A DNA stretch of 64,000 nucleotides, from assembly GCF_000521565.1 (NCBI RefSeq), contig NZ_CP002701.1, positions 434,001 to 498,000 on the forward strand, read 5' to 3'. The DNA comes from Buchnera aphidicola str. G002 (Myzus persicae). Its GTDB lineage: Bacteria; Pseudomonadota; Gammaproteobacteria; Enterobacterales; Enterobacteriaceae. How positions within the stretch are numbered: the first letter of the stretch is position 1; each line of letters begins with the position of its first letter. A program made the translations under genes and the position numbers. Below the pieces are notes generated by a model. It made no database searches. It was not told where the DNA came from and was given only the letters and a program-made list of their open reading frames with translations. Of this stretch, positions 17,702-29,365 are shown in pieces.

Positions 17702-19387
17702 ATGAATAATCAAGTAAAAAAATATAATAATTTTATTAGTCAAATTATAGATGAAGATTTTATGGAAAACAAAAATTTGTCTTTTTATACTCGATTCCCA
17801 CCTGAGCCAAATGGATATCTTCATATTGGTCATGCTAAATCAATATGTTTAAATTTTGAATTAGCAAATCTTTATAAAGGAAAATGCAATCTTAGATTTG
17901 ATGATACTAATCCAATAAAAGAAAACATAAAATATATTAATGCAATTCAATATGATATTAATTGGCTTGGATACAAATGGCATAATCATGTTTATTATTC
18001 TTCTCAATATTTTCCTGTACTATATAAATATGCAAAAGAATTAATTAAAAAAGGTCTTGCTTATGTAGATGAATTAACAAAAGAACAAATACGTGAATAT
18101 AGAGGTACTTTAAACACTCCAGGAAAAAATAGCCCATATAGAAATAGAACAATTCAAGAAAACTTAGAACTATTTCAACAAATGAAAAACGGAAATTTTT
18201 CTGAAGGGAAAGCATGTTTGCGAGCTAAAATTAATATGCGTTCTTCTTTTATTATTATGCGTGATCCTGTTTTATATAGAATTATTTTTTCTGAACATCA
18301 TCAAACGAAAAAAAAATGGTGTATATATCCAATGTATGATTTTGCTCATTGCTTATCTGATTCTATTGAAGGAATTACGCATTCATTATGCACACTAGAA
18401 TTTCAAGATAATAAATGTTTATATAACTGGATTTTGCAAAACACAAACGTGACTCACTTTCCCAAACAATATGAGTTTTCTAGACTAAATTTAGAGTTTT
18501 CAGTCTTATCTAAAAGAAAAATAAAAACATTAATTGATAAAAATATAATAAAAGGATGGAATGATCCTCGTATATCTACACTATCTGGTCTAAGAAGAAA
18601 AGGATATACACCATATTCTATTAAAAAGTTCTGTGAAAAAATTGGTGTAACTAAACAAAATACTTTAATAGAGTTTTCTATGCTAGAACATTGTATTAGA
18701 AAAGAACTAAATAAAACAGCTATACGAACTATGGCTGTACTAGATCCAATAAAAATTTTTTTATATAATTTAGACGAGAAACATGAAGAAAAATTTATAG
18801 TTCCTAATCATCCTAATAACCCAGAATTAGGAAGTCATGAAATTCTTTTTACTAATGTAATATATATTGAACGCACAGATTTCAAAGAAAAATACGATAA
18901 CAAATACAAAAGATTAAAAATTGGAGAAGAAATACGTTTAAGATACGCATATATAATAAAAGCAGAAAAAATAGAAAAAGATGAATATGATAATATTATT
19001 AATATAATATGTTATTGTAATATGCAAACTTTGGGTAAAAAACCAAAAAATAAAAAAAATCCCTCAGTAATACACTGGATTTCAATAAAAAATGCATTTC
19101 CAGCAGAATTTAGATTATATAATCAATTGTTTAATATAAAAAACCCAGAACAAGAAAAAAATTTTTTATCTTATATAAATCCGAATTCATTAATAATAAA
19201 AAAAGGATTTATTGAAAAAATAATATGGAAACAAATACAAGAAGAAATGAACATAAACAACAAAAAAATATTTTTTCAATTTGAAAGAATAGGTTATTTT
19301 TCTTTAGATTATATAGATTCTAAAAAAGATCAATTAGTATTTAATCGTACTGTTAATTTACGTGATTCATGGGCATGTAAAAAATAA
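17702..19387 (+). CDS. glnS: Glutaminyl-tRNA synthetase
   Basis: GlnRS charges tRNA-Gln directly, so the amidotransferase route is not needed for glutamine. The 561-residue protein (E. coli 554) has the class I HIGH motif in [21 protein letters not shown], the tRNA-contacting [12 protein letters not shown] and the KMSKS equivalent VLSKRK. The C-terminal anticodon-binding beta-barrels are complete, ending in [11 protein letters not shown]. It is divergent from the nearby tRNA cluster that contains its substrate tRNA-Gln. No frameshift or truncation is visible. Confidence 0.97.
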   Translation: MNNQVKKYNNFISQIIDEDFMENKNLSFYTRFPPEPNGYLHIGHAKSICLNFELANLYKGKCNLRFDDTNPIKENIKYINAIQYDINWLGYKWHNHVYYSSQYFPVLYKYAKELIKKGLAYVDELTKEQIREYRGTLNTPGKNSPYRNRTIQENLELFQQMKNGNFSEGKACLRAKINMRSSFIIMRDPVLYRIIFSEHHQTKKKWCIYPMYDFAHCLSDSIEGITHSLCTLEFQDNKCLYNWILQNTNVTHFPKQYEFSRLNLEFSVLSKRKIKTLIDKNIIKGWNDPRISTLSGLRRKGYTPYSIKKFCEKIGVTKQNTLIEFSMLEHCIRKELNKTAIRTMAVLDPIKIFLYNLDEKHEEKFIVPNHPNNPELGSHEILFTNVIYIERTDFKEKYDNKYKRLKIGEEIRLRYAYIIKAEKIEKDEYDNIINIICYCNMQTLGKKPKNKKNPSVIHWISIKNAFPAEFRLYNQLFNIKNPEQEKNFLSYINPNSLIIKKGFIEKIIWKQIQEEMNINNKKIFFQFERIGYFSLDYIDSKKDQLVFNRTVNLRDSWACKK

Positions 19388-19577
19388 ATTAAAATAAAAA
19401 ACATTACTAATAATTAGTATCAGTATATAATCTTAAGATTATATTTTATAAAAAAATATATAAATTTATATAGATATAAATTTCTGATAAAAATAATTTA
19501 AATTAATTTATTTTAGTATTTTTAAAAAATACATTATCTTTAATAAGTTAAAAATTTTTTATTAATATACATATTAA

Positions 19578-21317
<1,740 letters not shown>

Positions 21318-21327
21318 TGAGGTAAAC

Positions 21328-22623
21328 ATGTCTAAAATTATTAAAGTCATAGGTCGTGAAATTATAGATTCTCGAGGTAACCCTACTGTAGAATCTGAAG
21401 TACATTTAGAAGGAGGTTTTGTTGGACTAGCTTCCTCTCCTTCTGGAGCGTCTACAGGTTCTTTAGAAGCATTAGAATTACGAGATCAAGACAAAAATAG
21501 ATTCATGGGTAAAGGGGTAAAAAAAGCAGTTTTATTAATTAATGAAAATATATCAAACGCTTTAAAAAATAAAAATGCTAAAAACCAAAAAAAAATTGAT
21601 TCTATCATGATCGATTTAGATGGCACAAAAAATAAGTCTAAATTAGGTGCTAATGCTATTTTATCTGTTTCTTTAGCTGTCGCAAAAGCAGCTGCTTTAT
21701 CTAAAGGAATGCCTTTATATGAACATATTTCAGAAATAAACAATACAGCAGGTCTTTTTTCTATGCCACTTCCCATGATTAACATTATTAACGGTGGTAA
21801 ACATGCAAATAATAATATTGATATTCAAGAATTCATGATTCAACCAGTAAGTGCTAAAACAATCAAGGAAGCTATACGTATAGGATCTGAAGTATTTCAT
21901 TCGTTAGGTAAATTACTAAAAGAAAAAGGAATGAGTACCACTGTAGGTGATGAAGGAGGATATGCACCAAATTTAAAATCTAATGAAGAAGCTTTAAATT
22001 TGATTCAAGATGCTATACATAAAACAAAATATAAATTAGGTCAAGATATACTACTAGCAATAGATTGTGCTGCATCTGAACTGTATAATAAAGATGAGAA
22101 AAAATATTACTTAGAAGGAGAACAAAAAAAATTTTCTTCAAAAGAATTCACTCATTATTTAGAAAATTTATGTAATAAATATCCTATTGTATCTATTGAA
22201 GACGGACAAAATGAATCTGATTGGGAAGGATATCTATATCAAACAAATATACTAGGTAACAAAATTCAATTAGTAGGAGATGATTTATTCGTAACTAATA
22301 CCAATATTTTAAAAAAAGGAATAGAAAAAGGTATTGCTAATTCTATATTGATCAAATTAAACCAAATTGGTACATTAACCGAGACTCTTGAAGCCATAAA
22401 AATGGCAAAAGAAGCTAATTATAGTGTTATAATATCTCATCGATCAGGTGAAACAGAAGACGCATCTATAGCAGATTTATCTGTAGGAACATCAGCCGGA
22501 CAAATTAAAACTGGCTCTATGAGCCGTTCAGATAGAACTGCGAAATATAATCAATTGATCAGAATAGAAGAAATATTAGGAGAAAAAAACGCACCTTTTC
22601 AAAGATTAAAAATAATTAAATAA
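21328..22623 (+). CDS. eno: Enolase
   Basis: Enolase converts 2-phosphoglycerate to phosphoenolpyruvate and in E. coli also sits in the RNA degradosome. The 431-residue product (E. coli 432) keeps the magnesium and catalytic residues in [30 protein letters not shown] and SHRSGETED, plus GDEGGYAPN. It follows pyrG closely and has a Shine-Dalgarno GAGG before its ATG. A good terminator lies 28 bases after the stop. Confidence 0.98.
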   Translation: MSKIIKVIGREIIDSRGNPTVESEVHLEGGFVGLASSPSGASTGSLEALELRDQDKNRFMGKGVKKAVLLINENISNALKNKNAKNQKKIDSIMIDLDGTKNKSKLGANAILSVSLAVAKAAALSKGMPLYEHISEINNTAGLFSMPLPMINIINGGKHANNNIDIQEFMIQPVSAKTIKEAIRIGSEVFHSLGKLLKEKGMSTTVGDEGGYAPNLKSNEEALNLIQDAIHKTKYKLGQDILLAIDCAASELYNKDEKKYYLEGEQKKFSSKEFTHYLENLCNKYPIVSIEDGQNESDWEGYLYQTNILGNKIQLVGDDLFVTNTNILKKGIEKGIANSILIKLNQIGTLTETLEAIKMAKEANYSVIISHRSGETEDASIADLSVGTSAGQIKTGSMSRSDRTAKYNQLIRIEEILGEKNAPFQRLKIIK

Positions 22624-22651
22624 ATTTTTAAAATTTATAAAATATAAAAAA

Positions 22652-22684
22652 AAGAATCAGGTATGTTATATATGCCTGTTTCTT
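22652..22684 (+). terminator. Intrinsic terminator of pyrG-eno
   Basis: AAGAATCAGGTAT (22652-22664) pairs with ATGCCTGTTTCTT (22672-22684), a 13-bp stem with one T-T mismatch and one G-T wobble around a 7-base loop. The right arm supplies the T-rich tail (TTTCTTATT). It lies just downstream of eno. Confidence 0.7.
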
Positions 22685-22716
22685 ATTGCAAAATTAATCA
22701 ATAAAGAGAAAAAATT

Positions 22717-23376
22717 ATGAATTATCCGGTTAATGAAATATTTCAAACCATACAAGGTGAAGGTTACTATACTGGAACTCCATCTATTTTTATTAGATTA
22801 CAAGGTTGTCCGATTCATTGTCCATGGTGTGATACTAAATATACATGGACATGTTTGGATAAAAATAAAATATCTTCTGAAGAAATTATAAAAAAAAATA
22901 CATCGAACCAACAGTGGAGCCTCATGAATGTTGAACAAATACTTTTAAATATTAAAATAAAAAAATGGACCGCTAAACATATAGTAATTACTGGTGGCGA
23001 ACCCTGTATATATAATTTATTACATCTTACAGAAACATTAGAAAAAAAAGGATTTAGATGCCAAATAGAAAGTAGTGGTACTCAATTAATTCAATGCTCA
23101 TTAAATACTTGGGTCACAATTTCTCCTAAAAAAAATCAAAATACATTATTAACAGCAATGTTGCGATCTAATGAAATTAAATATCCTATTTTAAAAAAAG
23201 AGGATTTATCTTATTTAGATAAGATCTTGTCCATGGTAAAAAATAAAAAAAAATGCTATGTTTCTTTACAACCTATTAGTCAAAATAAAGAAGCTTTAGA
23301 AATATGCATAAAAACTTGTATAATGAAAAATTGGAAGCTTTCAATACAACTGCATAAATATATTCTAATAAAATAA
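22717..23376 (+). CDS. queE: 7-carboxy-7-deazaguanine synthase
   Basis: QueE is a radical-SAM enzyme that forms 7-carboxy-7-deazaguanine from the QueD product in queuosine synthesis. The 219-residue product (E. coli 223) has the family-specific cluster motif QGCPIHCPWCDT (C-x3-C-x2-C) and ITGGEP. It is convergent with queD, its pathway partner, 21 bases away, so two consecutive queuosine steps are adjacent but on opposite strands. Queuosine modifies position 34 of tRNAs reading NAU and NAC codons. Confidence 0.93.
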   Translation: MNYPVNEIFQTIQGEGYYTGTPSIFIRLQGCPIHCPWCDTKYTWTCLDKNKISSEEIIKKNTSNQQWSLMNVEQILLNIKIKKWTAKHIVITGGEPCIYNLLHLTETLEKKGFRCQIESSGTQLIQCSLNTWVTISPKKNQNTLLTAMLRSNEIKYPILKKEDLSYLDKILSMVKNKKKCYVSLQPISQNKEALEICIKTCIMKNWKLSIQLHKYILIK

Positions 23377-23379
23377 GAC

Positions 23380-23394
23380 AGATAACTCTTATCT
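23380..23394. terminator. Short hairpin between convergent queE and queD
   Basis: AGATAA and TTATCT (6 bp) enclose a CTC loop, followed on the plus strand by ATTTTATTTA. This is the only structure in the 21-base gap between the two stop codons. The stem is weak, so the call is tentative. Confidence 0.4.
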
Positions 23395-23397
23395 ATT

Positions 23398-23766
23398 TTA
23401 TTTATTATCACCTCTATAAATACAACCAGACGTACAAGTCTCTTTAACTATAACTGCACTTAATAAAGGTAAAATAGGCTTTAATCGTACCCAAATCCAT
23501 TTAGCTAAATTTTCACTAGTTGGATTTTCTAATCCAGAAATATTATTCAAAAAATTATGATCTAATTGTTTGTAAATAGGATGAAATATTAATTTAAGAT
23601 CAGAAAAATCCATTATCCATCCAGTTTTTTTTTCAATTTCACCTTCTATTTCTAAACGAATTAAAAAAGAATGACCATGCAATCGTCTACATTTATGTTC
23701 TTTAGGTACATATGGTAAATAGTGTGCAGCTTCTAAATAAAAATCTTTAAATATTATAGTTTTCAT
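23398..23766 (-). CDS. queD: 6-carboxy-5,6,7,8-tetrahydropterin synthase
   Basis: QueD converts dihydroneopterin triphosphate to 6-carboxytetrahydropterin for queuosine synthesis. It shows the zinc ligands in EAAHYLP and RLHGHSF, preceded by the catalytic Cys in HKCRR, and the C-terminal [11 protein letters not shown]. The chosen ATG gives 122 residues starting MKTIIFKDF, in line with the E. coli start; an ATG six codons upstream at 23784 is possible. It is the last gene of the long minus-strand block that begins with mutS. Confidence 0.93.
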   Translation of the reverse strand: MKTIIFKDFYLEAAHYLPYVPKEHKCRRLHGHSFLIRLEIEGEIEKKTGWIMDFSDLKLIFHPIYKQLDHNFLNNISGLENPTSENLAKWIWVRLKPILPLLSAVIVKETCTSGCIYRGDNK

Positions 23767-23802
23767 GTATGTATAAAAAATCATTAATTTTTATTGAAAA
23801 AT

Positions 23803-24813
23803 TTAATAAATCACTCTCTTGGTATTAATTTGAGGTAAAATATTTAATGGATTTATAGATTGACCTCTATAACGAATTTCAAAATATAGCTTTGATGAAT
23901 TATTTTCAGATGATCCCATAGTAGAAATTTGTTGATTAACATGAACAGTATCTTGTTGTTTAACTAAAATTAAGTTATTAAAAGCATAAATACTAAGATA
24001 ATTTTGACTATGTTTTAAAATAATTAAGCGACCATATTTTTTAAATATATCAGTTACACAAACTACTTTACCAGTTGCAGCAGCAAAAACAGGCTGACCT
24101 TTAAAACCAAAAAATTCTATTTCTTTATTTTTTGATTTACTATGATAAATATATTTAATATTTGTACTTTTAATAGGCCAATCCCAATCTTTAGAAGATA
24201 TAAAATTTTTTTTTCTAAAAAGAACACTCTTTTTTTTAGTTGTTTCATCACAAAAAAAACAGATTTGACTCGTACTATATCGTGAAGTATCTTTTAAAAA
24301 ATTTTTAAGTTTTAATGGGTTATTAAATATTAATTCACAAGAAGTGCTATTTTTTTTATTTAAATCTATAATAGAACAATTATTTTGATTAATTAAAAAA
24401 TCTCCTATCCATATTTTCTGACCGACGATTATTTTATAAGGCTTTTTAATATAATTGAATTTAGATAATTCATAATAATTATGACCAGATTTTTTAGCAA
24501 TAGAATAAAGATTATCATTCCGTTTAACTGTATAAAACATTTGAAATTTGTTTTCTCGAAATAAACCAATAAAACTGTGATTAAAAACAGTAATTTCATG
24601 TTTTTTTAAAGAAATATTTTTTTTGGATTTGAAAAATGAAAAACACTCATTCTTATTAAAAAAAAATATTTTTTTTTTACTATTATGATCAAAATAAATA
24701 AATGAATTATTTTCTATAGACGATGCAAAAACAAAATTATTATAAATCAATGACATGAATATTAAAAAAAATAATTTATATAAAAAACATTTTAATAACA
24801 TTATTTTTTCCAT
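23803..24813 (-). CDS. nlpD: NlpD-like murein hydrolase activator
   Basis: In E. coli NlpD is an outer-membrane lipoprotein that activates amidase AmiC at the division septum. The 336-residue product has an N-terminal hydrophobic segment, a LysM domain (FYTVKRNDNLYSIA through GQKIWIG, about residues 90-140) and a C-terminal LytM/M23 domain (GFKGQPVFAAATGKVV to LYFEIRYRGQSINPLNILP). As in E. coli the M23 domain lacks the full set of zinc ligands, which fits an activator rather than an enzyme. No Cys sits at the end of the signal segment (NNFVFASS), so the lipid anchor seems lost. rpoS, which follows nlpD in E. coli, is absent. Confidence 0.88.
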   Translation of the reverse strand: MEKIMLLKCFLYKLFFLIFMSLIYNNFVFASSIENNSFIYFDHNSKKKIFFFNKNECFSFFKSKKNISLKKHEITVFNHSFIGLFRENKFQMFYTVKRNDNLYSIAKKSGHNYYELSKFNYIKKPYKIIVGQKIWIGDFLINQNNCSIIDLNKKNSTSCELIFNNPLKLKNFLKDTSRYSTSQICFFCDETTKKKSVLFRKKNFISSKDWDWPIKSTNIKYIYHSKSKNKEIEFFGFKGQPVFAAATGKVVCVTDIFKKYGRLIILKHSQNYLSIYAFNNLILVKQQDTVHVNQQISTMGSSENNSSKLYFEIRYRGQSINPLNILPQINTKRVIY

Positions 24814-24830
24814 TCTCTTTAAGAAAAAAA

Positions 24831-25313
24831 TTATCTTCTAATATTTTTAACAAGCATTACAACAGCTTGACAAGAAATGCCTTCTTTTCTTCCAATGCAT
24901 CCTATCATTTTAGCACTTGTAGCTTTAATACTAATATTCTCTATTTTAGTCTGAAGATCTAATGATAAATTAGATCTCATCGAAAAGATATATGAAGACA
25001 TTTTCGGACATTCTGCAATAATAGTAGCATCAAGATTACATATATCATAATTTTTTAATGTAATTTTCTTCCAAATGTTTTTTAACAAAATTCTACTATC
25101 AATATTTTTATATCTTTGGTTATTACTAGGAAAAAAAGTTCCAATATCTCCCATTGCAGTAGCACCTAGCAATGAATCTATGATAGCATGAATCAATACA
25201 TCTCCATTGGAATGAGCAATTAATCCTATTTCATAAGGAATTGAAACACCTCCAATAATTAATGGTTTTTTATCTCCAAAAGCATGAAGATCAAAACCGT
25301 ATCCAATTCTCAT
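24831..25313 (-). CDS. ispF: 2-C-methyl-D-erythritol 2,4-cyclodiphosphate synthase
   Basis: IspF forms the cyclic diphosphate in the non-mevalonate isoprenoid pathway. The 160-residue product (E. coli 159) carries the zinc-binding DLHAF near the start, [19 protein letters not shown] and DIGTFFPS. It follows ispD by 14 bases, the enzyme two steps earlier in the pathway, and probably shares its transcript. nlpD follows 17 bases later. Confidence 0.96.
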   Translation of the reverse strand: MRIGYGFDLHAFGDKKPLIIGGVSIPYEIGLIAHSNGDVLIHAIIDSLLGATAMGDIGTFFPSNNQRYKNIDSRILLKNIWKKITLKNYDICNLDATIIAECPKMSSYIFSMRSNLSLDLQTKIENISIKATSAKMIGCIGRKEGISCQAVVMLVKNIRR

Positions 25314-25327
25314 GAATCTGTCCTTTT

Positions 25328-26044
25328 TTATTCATTTACATTATACATATTTTTTAAATAAAATTCTGCTAAAATAAGATCTTCAGGCCAAGTAATTTTA
25401 ATGTTTTTAGAACTTCCTAAAACTAATAGTGGATGATATCCACAGTATTCTAGTGCTGATGCTTCATCTGTTATACTAATTCTATTTTTTATAATTTCTT
25501 TTAAACAATTTTTCAAAATTTTAAATCGAAATAATTGAGGAGTTAAAGCATGCCATAAATTTTTTCTATATATAGTATATAATATTTTTTCTTTTTTTAT
25601 ATTACTATATTTAATAGTATCACATACAGGTCTTGCTAAAACAGCACCTACTGGATTTTTTTTTATCATAGATATTAACGCGTCTAAATCTTTATAACTT
25701 AAACAAGGACGTACGGCATCATGTACTATTACCCAGTCAATATTTTTTACTATTTTTAATCCTGAAAAAACTGAATTAATTCTTTTTTTACCTCCAACCA
25801 CAGAAAAAATACGAAGATGAGATGATATAGATAATTTATGAAAATAATTATCTTTTGGATGCAAACTAACAATTATTTGAGATATATAGGGATGTAACAA
25901 TAATTTAGTTAAGGTATGTTCAAGTATGGTACGATCTTGAATTTTCATATATTGTTTTGGTAAACTTGATATCATTCTACTACCTGTTCCAGCAGCTGGT
26001 ACTATAGCTACAATTTTAGGTTTAAACAAACTAAACAAAATCAT
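25328..26044 (-). CDS. ispD: 2-C-methyl-D-erythritol 4-phosphate cytidylyltransferase
   Basis: IspD transfers CMP from CTP to methylerythritol 4-phosphate in isoprenoid synthesis. The 238-residue product (E. coli 236) has the nucleotide-binding start [10 protein letters not shown] with a conserved Arg and Lys (LPKQYMKI), [10 protein letters not shown] and [11 protein letters not shown]. It sits between ftsB and ispF, as in E. coli. Confidence 0.95.
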   Translation of the reverse strand: MILFSLFKPKIVAIVPAAGTGSRMISSLPKQYMKIQDRTILEHTLTKLLLHPYISQIIVSLHPKDNYFHKLSISSHLRIFSVVGGKKRINSVFSGLKIVKNIDWVIVHDAVRPCLSYKDLDALISMIKKNPVGAVLARPVCDTIKYSNIKKEKILYTIYRKNLWHALTPQLFRFKILKNCLKEIIKNRISITDEASALEYCGYHPLLVLGSSKNIKITWPEDLILAEFYLKNMYNVNE

Positions 26045-26065
26045 TTTATATCCAAAATAATATTA

Positions 26066-26284
26066 TTAAGTTTCATTTTTTTTAATATGATTATTATGAT
26101 TATTTAAATTTTTAATTTCTAATATTATTTGATTATTACGAATTTCAAGTTTTTCATTATTTTTTTCTTCTATTACAACTTTTTGATGTATTTTTATATA
26201 ATCTAGAAAACCATTTGTTCCTAACCAAAGAGAATATTGTAACCAAGCAAGCAAAAAAAATAGAAATGTTTTTAACATTCTCAT
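26066..26284 (-). CDS. ftsB: Cell division protein FtsB, C-terminally short
   Basis: FtsB is a bitopic inner-membrane protein that joins FtsL and FtsQ in the divisome. The 72-residue product begins with a membrane helix ending WLQYSLWLGTNGFLDY, which matches E. coli WLQYSLWFGKNGIHDY, then a coiled coil. E. coli FtsB has 103 residues; here the protein stops right after the coiled coil (NHNNHIKKNET), so the periplasmic tail is missing. Position between cysC and ispD supports the identity. An internal ATG at the third codon is an alternative start. Confidence 0.88.
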   Translation of the reverse strand: MRMLKTFLFFLLAWLQYSLWLGTNGFLDYIKIHQKVVIEEKNNEKLEIRNNQIILEIKNLNNHNNHIKKNET

Positions 26285-26328
26285 ACTTTACTCTAAACAA
26301 TCAATTTTTTTATTTACAGTGAAAAATT

Positions 26329-26949
26329 TCAATCGATTCCCATAAAAGATATTATATTATAATCATGCAATACTTTAATTAACTTTTTTGCACTATTTTG
26401 TAAAGAATCTGTTCCATCTAAATGCACATCAGCTGTTTCTGGTCTTTCATATAAATCATTAATACCGGTAAAATTAGATATTTTCCCCATACGGGCTTTT
26501 TTATATAATTTTTTAGGATCACGATTTTCACATATATGAATGGGCGTATCCACAAATATTTCTAAAAAATTTTTTTTTCCTAATATTTTATAAACCATTT
26601 TTCTTTGATGTATGTATGGAGAAATAACTGATACTAATGTAATGATACCAGAATCTAACATCAATTTAGCTACTTCTCCAATACGCCTTATATTTTCTTC
26701 TCGATCAATTATAGTGAAATTTAAATCTGAACATAATCCTAATCTAATATTATCACCATCTAGCACGTAAGTATGAATACCATTTTTAAATAATATTTTT
26801 TCTAAATAATTAGCAATGGTTGATTTACCTGAACCTGATAATCCAGTAAACCAGATTACAATTGATTTATGACCATATTTTTTTTCACGTTTAATACGAG
26901 TAATAAAATGTTTTTGACGAACAATATTATTTGGAAAGTTACTATTCAT
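26329..26949 (-). CDS. cysC: Adenylylsulfate kinase
   Basis: CysC phosphorylates adenosine 5'-phosphosulfate (APS) to PAPS with ATP, the second activation step of sulfate assimilation. The 206-residue product (E. coli 201) has the P-loop FTGLSGSGKSTIAN, LDGDNIRLGLCSDL and the ENRDPKKLYKKAR segment. It begins 1 base after the cysN stop, so the cysD-cysN-cysC order of E. coli is kept with tight coupling. Confidence 0.97.
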   Translation of the reverse strand: MNSNFPNNIVRQKHFITRIKREKKYGHKSIVIWFTGLSGSGKSTIANYLEKILFKNGIHTYVLDGDNIRLGLCSDLNFTIIDREENIRRIGEVAKLMLDSGIITLVSVISPYIHQRKMVYKILGKKNFLEIFVDTPIHICENRDPKKLYKKARMGKISNFTGINDLYERPETADVHLDGTDSLQNSAKKLIKVLHDYNIISFMGID

Positions 26950-26950
26950 T

Positions 26951-28372
26951 TTAAGATGAAACCTTTTTCATAACTAATTTAGGTATGTTCCAATGCGGAA
27001 AATGTTTCGAAACAAAGGCATGTAAATCTAATTCAAAATCTTTTTTCTGGTCATGTAAAATCGGTTTTTTTGTTCTTAAATTGCTCTTGATCATTCCAGC
27101 TCCGACTGTGATATTCGTTAAAAAATCAATAAAAATTATATTTCCTGTCATTCTATTCTCATCATAATTATCAAAAATCATAGGTTCGCTAAACATGACT
27201 TTAATTCGGCCAATACTATTTAGAGAAAGAGAATCACTTTTTCTTTTTATTAAAGTATTTATATCTATTTGAAATAAAATTTCTTTTATGTACACTCGTG
27301 TTTTTTTCCCAGATAATTTAATATTATAAGATCCTCCTATTAATAATAGATCATCTATCATCCAGACTACATCAATAATAGCTTCTTGAGAAGGTTTTAA
27401 AAGAGAATTAGTATTTACAAAAAAATCTCCTCGATTAATATCTATTTCATCTTTTAATACTATAGTAATTGCCTGTCCAACTTCTGCTTTTTCTAAATTT
27501 TTATCAAATGTTACTATATTAGTAATGCGAGAATTTATATTAATAGGTAATATTTTAATTAATTGTCCAACATGAATACTACCAGATAGTAATGTTCCAG
27601 AATATCCACGAAACTCTGAATTAGGACGATTGATATATTGTACTGGAAATCTTATTTCTTCTGAATTATTTTTATATTGTATTTTTATTGTTTCTAAAAT
27701 ATCTAATAATGTTGAACCATTATACCAAGGCATAGCATGACTTTTAAAAACAATATTTTCACCTATTAATGCAGATATAGGAATAAACATAATATTTAAA
27801 TTTTCTGGTAGTTTCTTAGAAAATTGTAAAAATTTTTTTTTTATATTAATAAATATTTCTTCTTTATAATTAACTAAATCCATTTTATTAATAGCAACAA
27901 CTAAATCTTTAATTCCAAGTAAAGTCGAAATAAAACTATGTCGATATGTTTGTTCAGATAGACCTTTTCGAGCATCAATTAATAAAATAGATAAATCACA
28001 TGTAGAAGCACCAGTAACCATATTACGAGTATATTGCTCATGTCCAGGAGTATCTGCAATAATAAATTTTCTTTTATGAGTAGAAAAATAACGATAAGCT
28101 ACATCAATAGTAATACCTTGTTCTCGTTCAGATTGTAATCCATCTACTATAAGAGCTAAATCAATTTTATTACCTTGTGTTCCATGACGCTTGCTATCAT
28201 TTTTCAGAGAAGATAATTGATCATCGTAAATTTGTTGAGTATCATGTAATAAACGACCAATTAAAGTACTTTTTCCATCATCTACACTGCCACATGTTAA
28301 AAATTTTAATAAAGATTTTTTTTGATTTAAATCTAACCAATTTTTAAAATTATCTTTTATATTAATACTCAT
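26951..28372 (-). CDS. cysN: Sulfate adenylyltransferase large subunit (GTPase)
   Basis: CysN hydrolyses GTP to drive formation of APS from sulfate and ATP by its partner CysD. The 473-residue protein (E. coli 475) is an elongation-factor-like GTPase: G1 [13 protein letters not shown]3 DTPGHEQY, G4 NKMD, then two beta-barrel domains. It lies 22 bases downstream of cysD and 1 base upstream of cysC. Confidence 0.97.
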   Translation of the reverse strand: MSINIKDNFKNWLDLNQKKSLLKFLTCGSVDDGKSTLIGRLLHDTQQIYDDQLSSLKNDSKRHGTQGNKIDLALIVDGLQSEREQGITIDVAYRYFSTHKRKFIIADTPGHEQYTRNMVTGASTCDLSILLIDARKGLSEQTYRHSFISTLLGIKDLVVAINKMDLVNYKEEIFINIKKKFLQFSKKLPENLNIMFIPISALIGENIVFKSHAMPWYNGSTLLDILETIKIQYKNNSEEIRFPVQYINRPNSEFRGYSGTLLSGSIHVGQLIKILPININSRITNIVTFDKNLEKAEVGQAITIVLKDEIDINRGDFFVNTNSLLKPSQEAIIDVVWMIDDLLLIGGSYNIKLSGKKTRVYIKEILFQIDINTLIKRKSDSLSLNSIGRIKVMFSEPMIFDNYDENRMTGNIIFIDFLTNITVGAGMIKSNLRTKKPILHDQKKDFELDLHAFVSKHFPHWNIPKLVMKKVSS

Positions 28373-28394
28373 TATCTTAAATTTAACCTCTTAT

Positions 28395-29303
28395 TTAAAA
28401 ATAACCTTGTCTTTTTTTAAATTCCATTGAACTTTTTTGATCATAATCAATAGCTCGTCCTGTTCGTTCACTAGTTTTAACTGTTAAAGTTTCTTGAATT
28501 ACATCTTCAAGATTTTTAGCTTCTGATTCAATAGCACTCGTTAAAGGCCAACAACCTAAAGTACGAAATCTTACCATCTTTTTCTGTATTACTTCATTCG
28601 GAAGAACATTCATTCGTTCATCATCAATCATGATCAACGCGCGATCTCTTTTTAAAACTGGACGTAGTGCAGCGAAGTAAAGAGGAACAATTTCAATGTT
28701 TTCTAAAAAAATATATTGCCAAATATCTAGTTCAGTCCAATTTGAAAGTGGAAAAACACGAATATTTTCTCCTTTGTTAATTTGCCCATTATAATTCCAC
28801 CACAATTCAGGACGTTGTTTCTTTGGATCCCACTGATGAAACGAATCACGAAAAGAATAGATACGTTCTTTAGAACGTGATTTTTCTTCATCTCGTCTTG
28901 CTCCACCAAAAGCAGCATCAAAATTGTATTTATTTATAGCTTCTTTTAAACCCTCTGTCTTCATTATATCAGTATATTTACTACCACCATGTTCAAAAGG
29001 ATTTAAACCTAACAATTTTCCTTTTGAATTACAATGTACTATTAATTCTAGATTACAAGTACTAGCAATATGATCTCTAAATATATACATCTCTTTAAAC
29101 TTCCACCCAGTATCTATATGAAGCAAAGGAAAAGGCAAAGATCCAGGATAAAAAGCTTTTTTTGCAAGATGTAACATGACTGAAGAATCTTTTCCGATAG
29201 AATATAACATTACAGGATTATGAAATTCTGACATTACTTCTCGCATAATGTAGATGCTTTCTGATTCTAATTGACGCAAATGACTAGTATTTTTTGTAAA
29301 CAT
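28395..29303 (-). CDS. cysD: Sulfate adenylyltransferase small subunit
   Basis: CysD joins sulfate to ATP to give APS. The 302-residue product, equal in length to E. coli, shows the PP-loop ATP pyrophosphatase signature [13 protein letters not shown] and the [21 protein letters not shown] region. It is downstream of cysG and upstream of cysN in a continuous minus-strand run. The complete CysDN pair means sulfate can be activated without help from the host. Confidence 0.97.
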   Translation of the reverse strand: MFTKNTSHLRQLESESIYIMREVMSEFHNPVMLYSIGKDSSVMLHLAKKAFYPGSLPFPLLHIDTGWKFKEMYIFRDHIASTCNLELIVHCNSKGKLLGLNPFEHGGSKYTDIMKTEGLKEAINKYNFDAAFGGARRDEEKSRSKERIYSFRDSFHQWDPKKQRPELWWNYNGQINKGENIRVFPLSNWTELDIWQYIFLENIEIVPLYFAALRPVLKRDRALIMIDDERMNVLPNEVIQKKMVRFRTLGCWPLTSAIESEAKNLEDVIQETLTVKTSERTGRAIDYDQKSSMEFKKRQGYF

Positions 29304-29365
29304 TAATCTTCCTTTTTTTATTAATTTTACTATAATAGTTTCTGATAAATATTATTTAACAAATT

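Noticed and set aside
21486..21785. 99-codon minus-strand frame inside eno
   Set aside because: Antisense shadow of the highly conserved enolase coding sequence.
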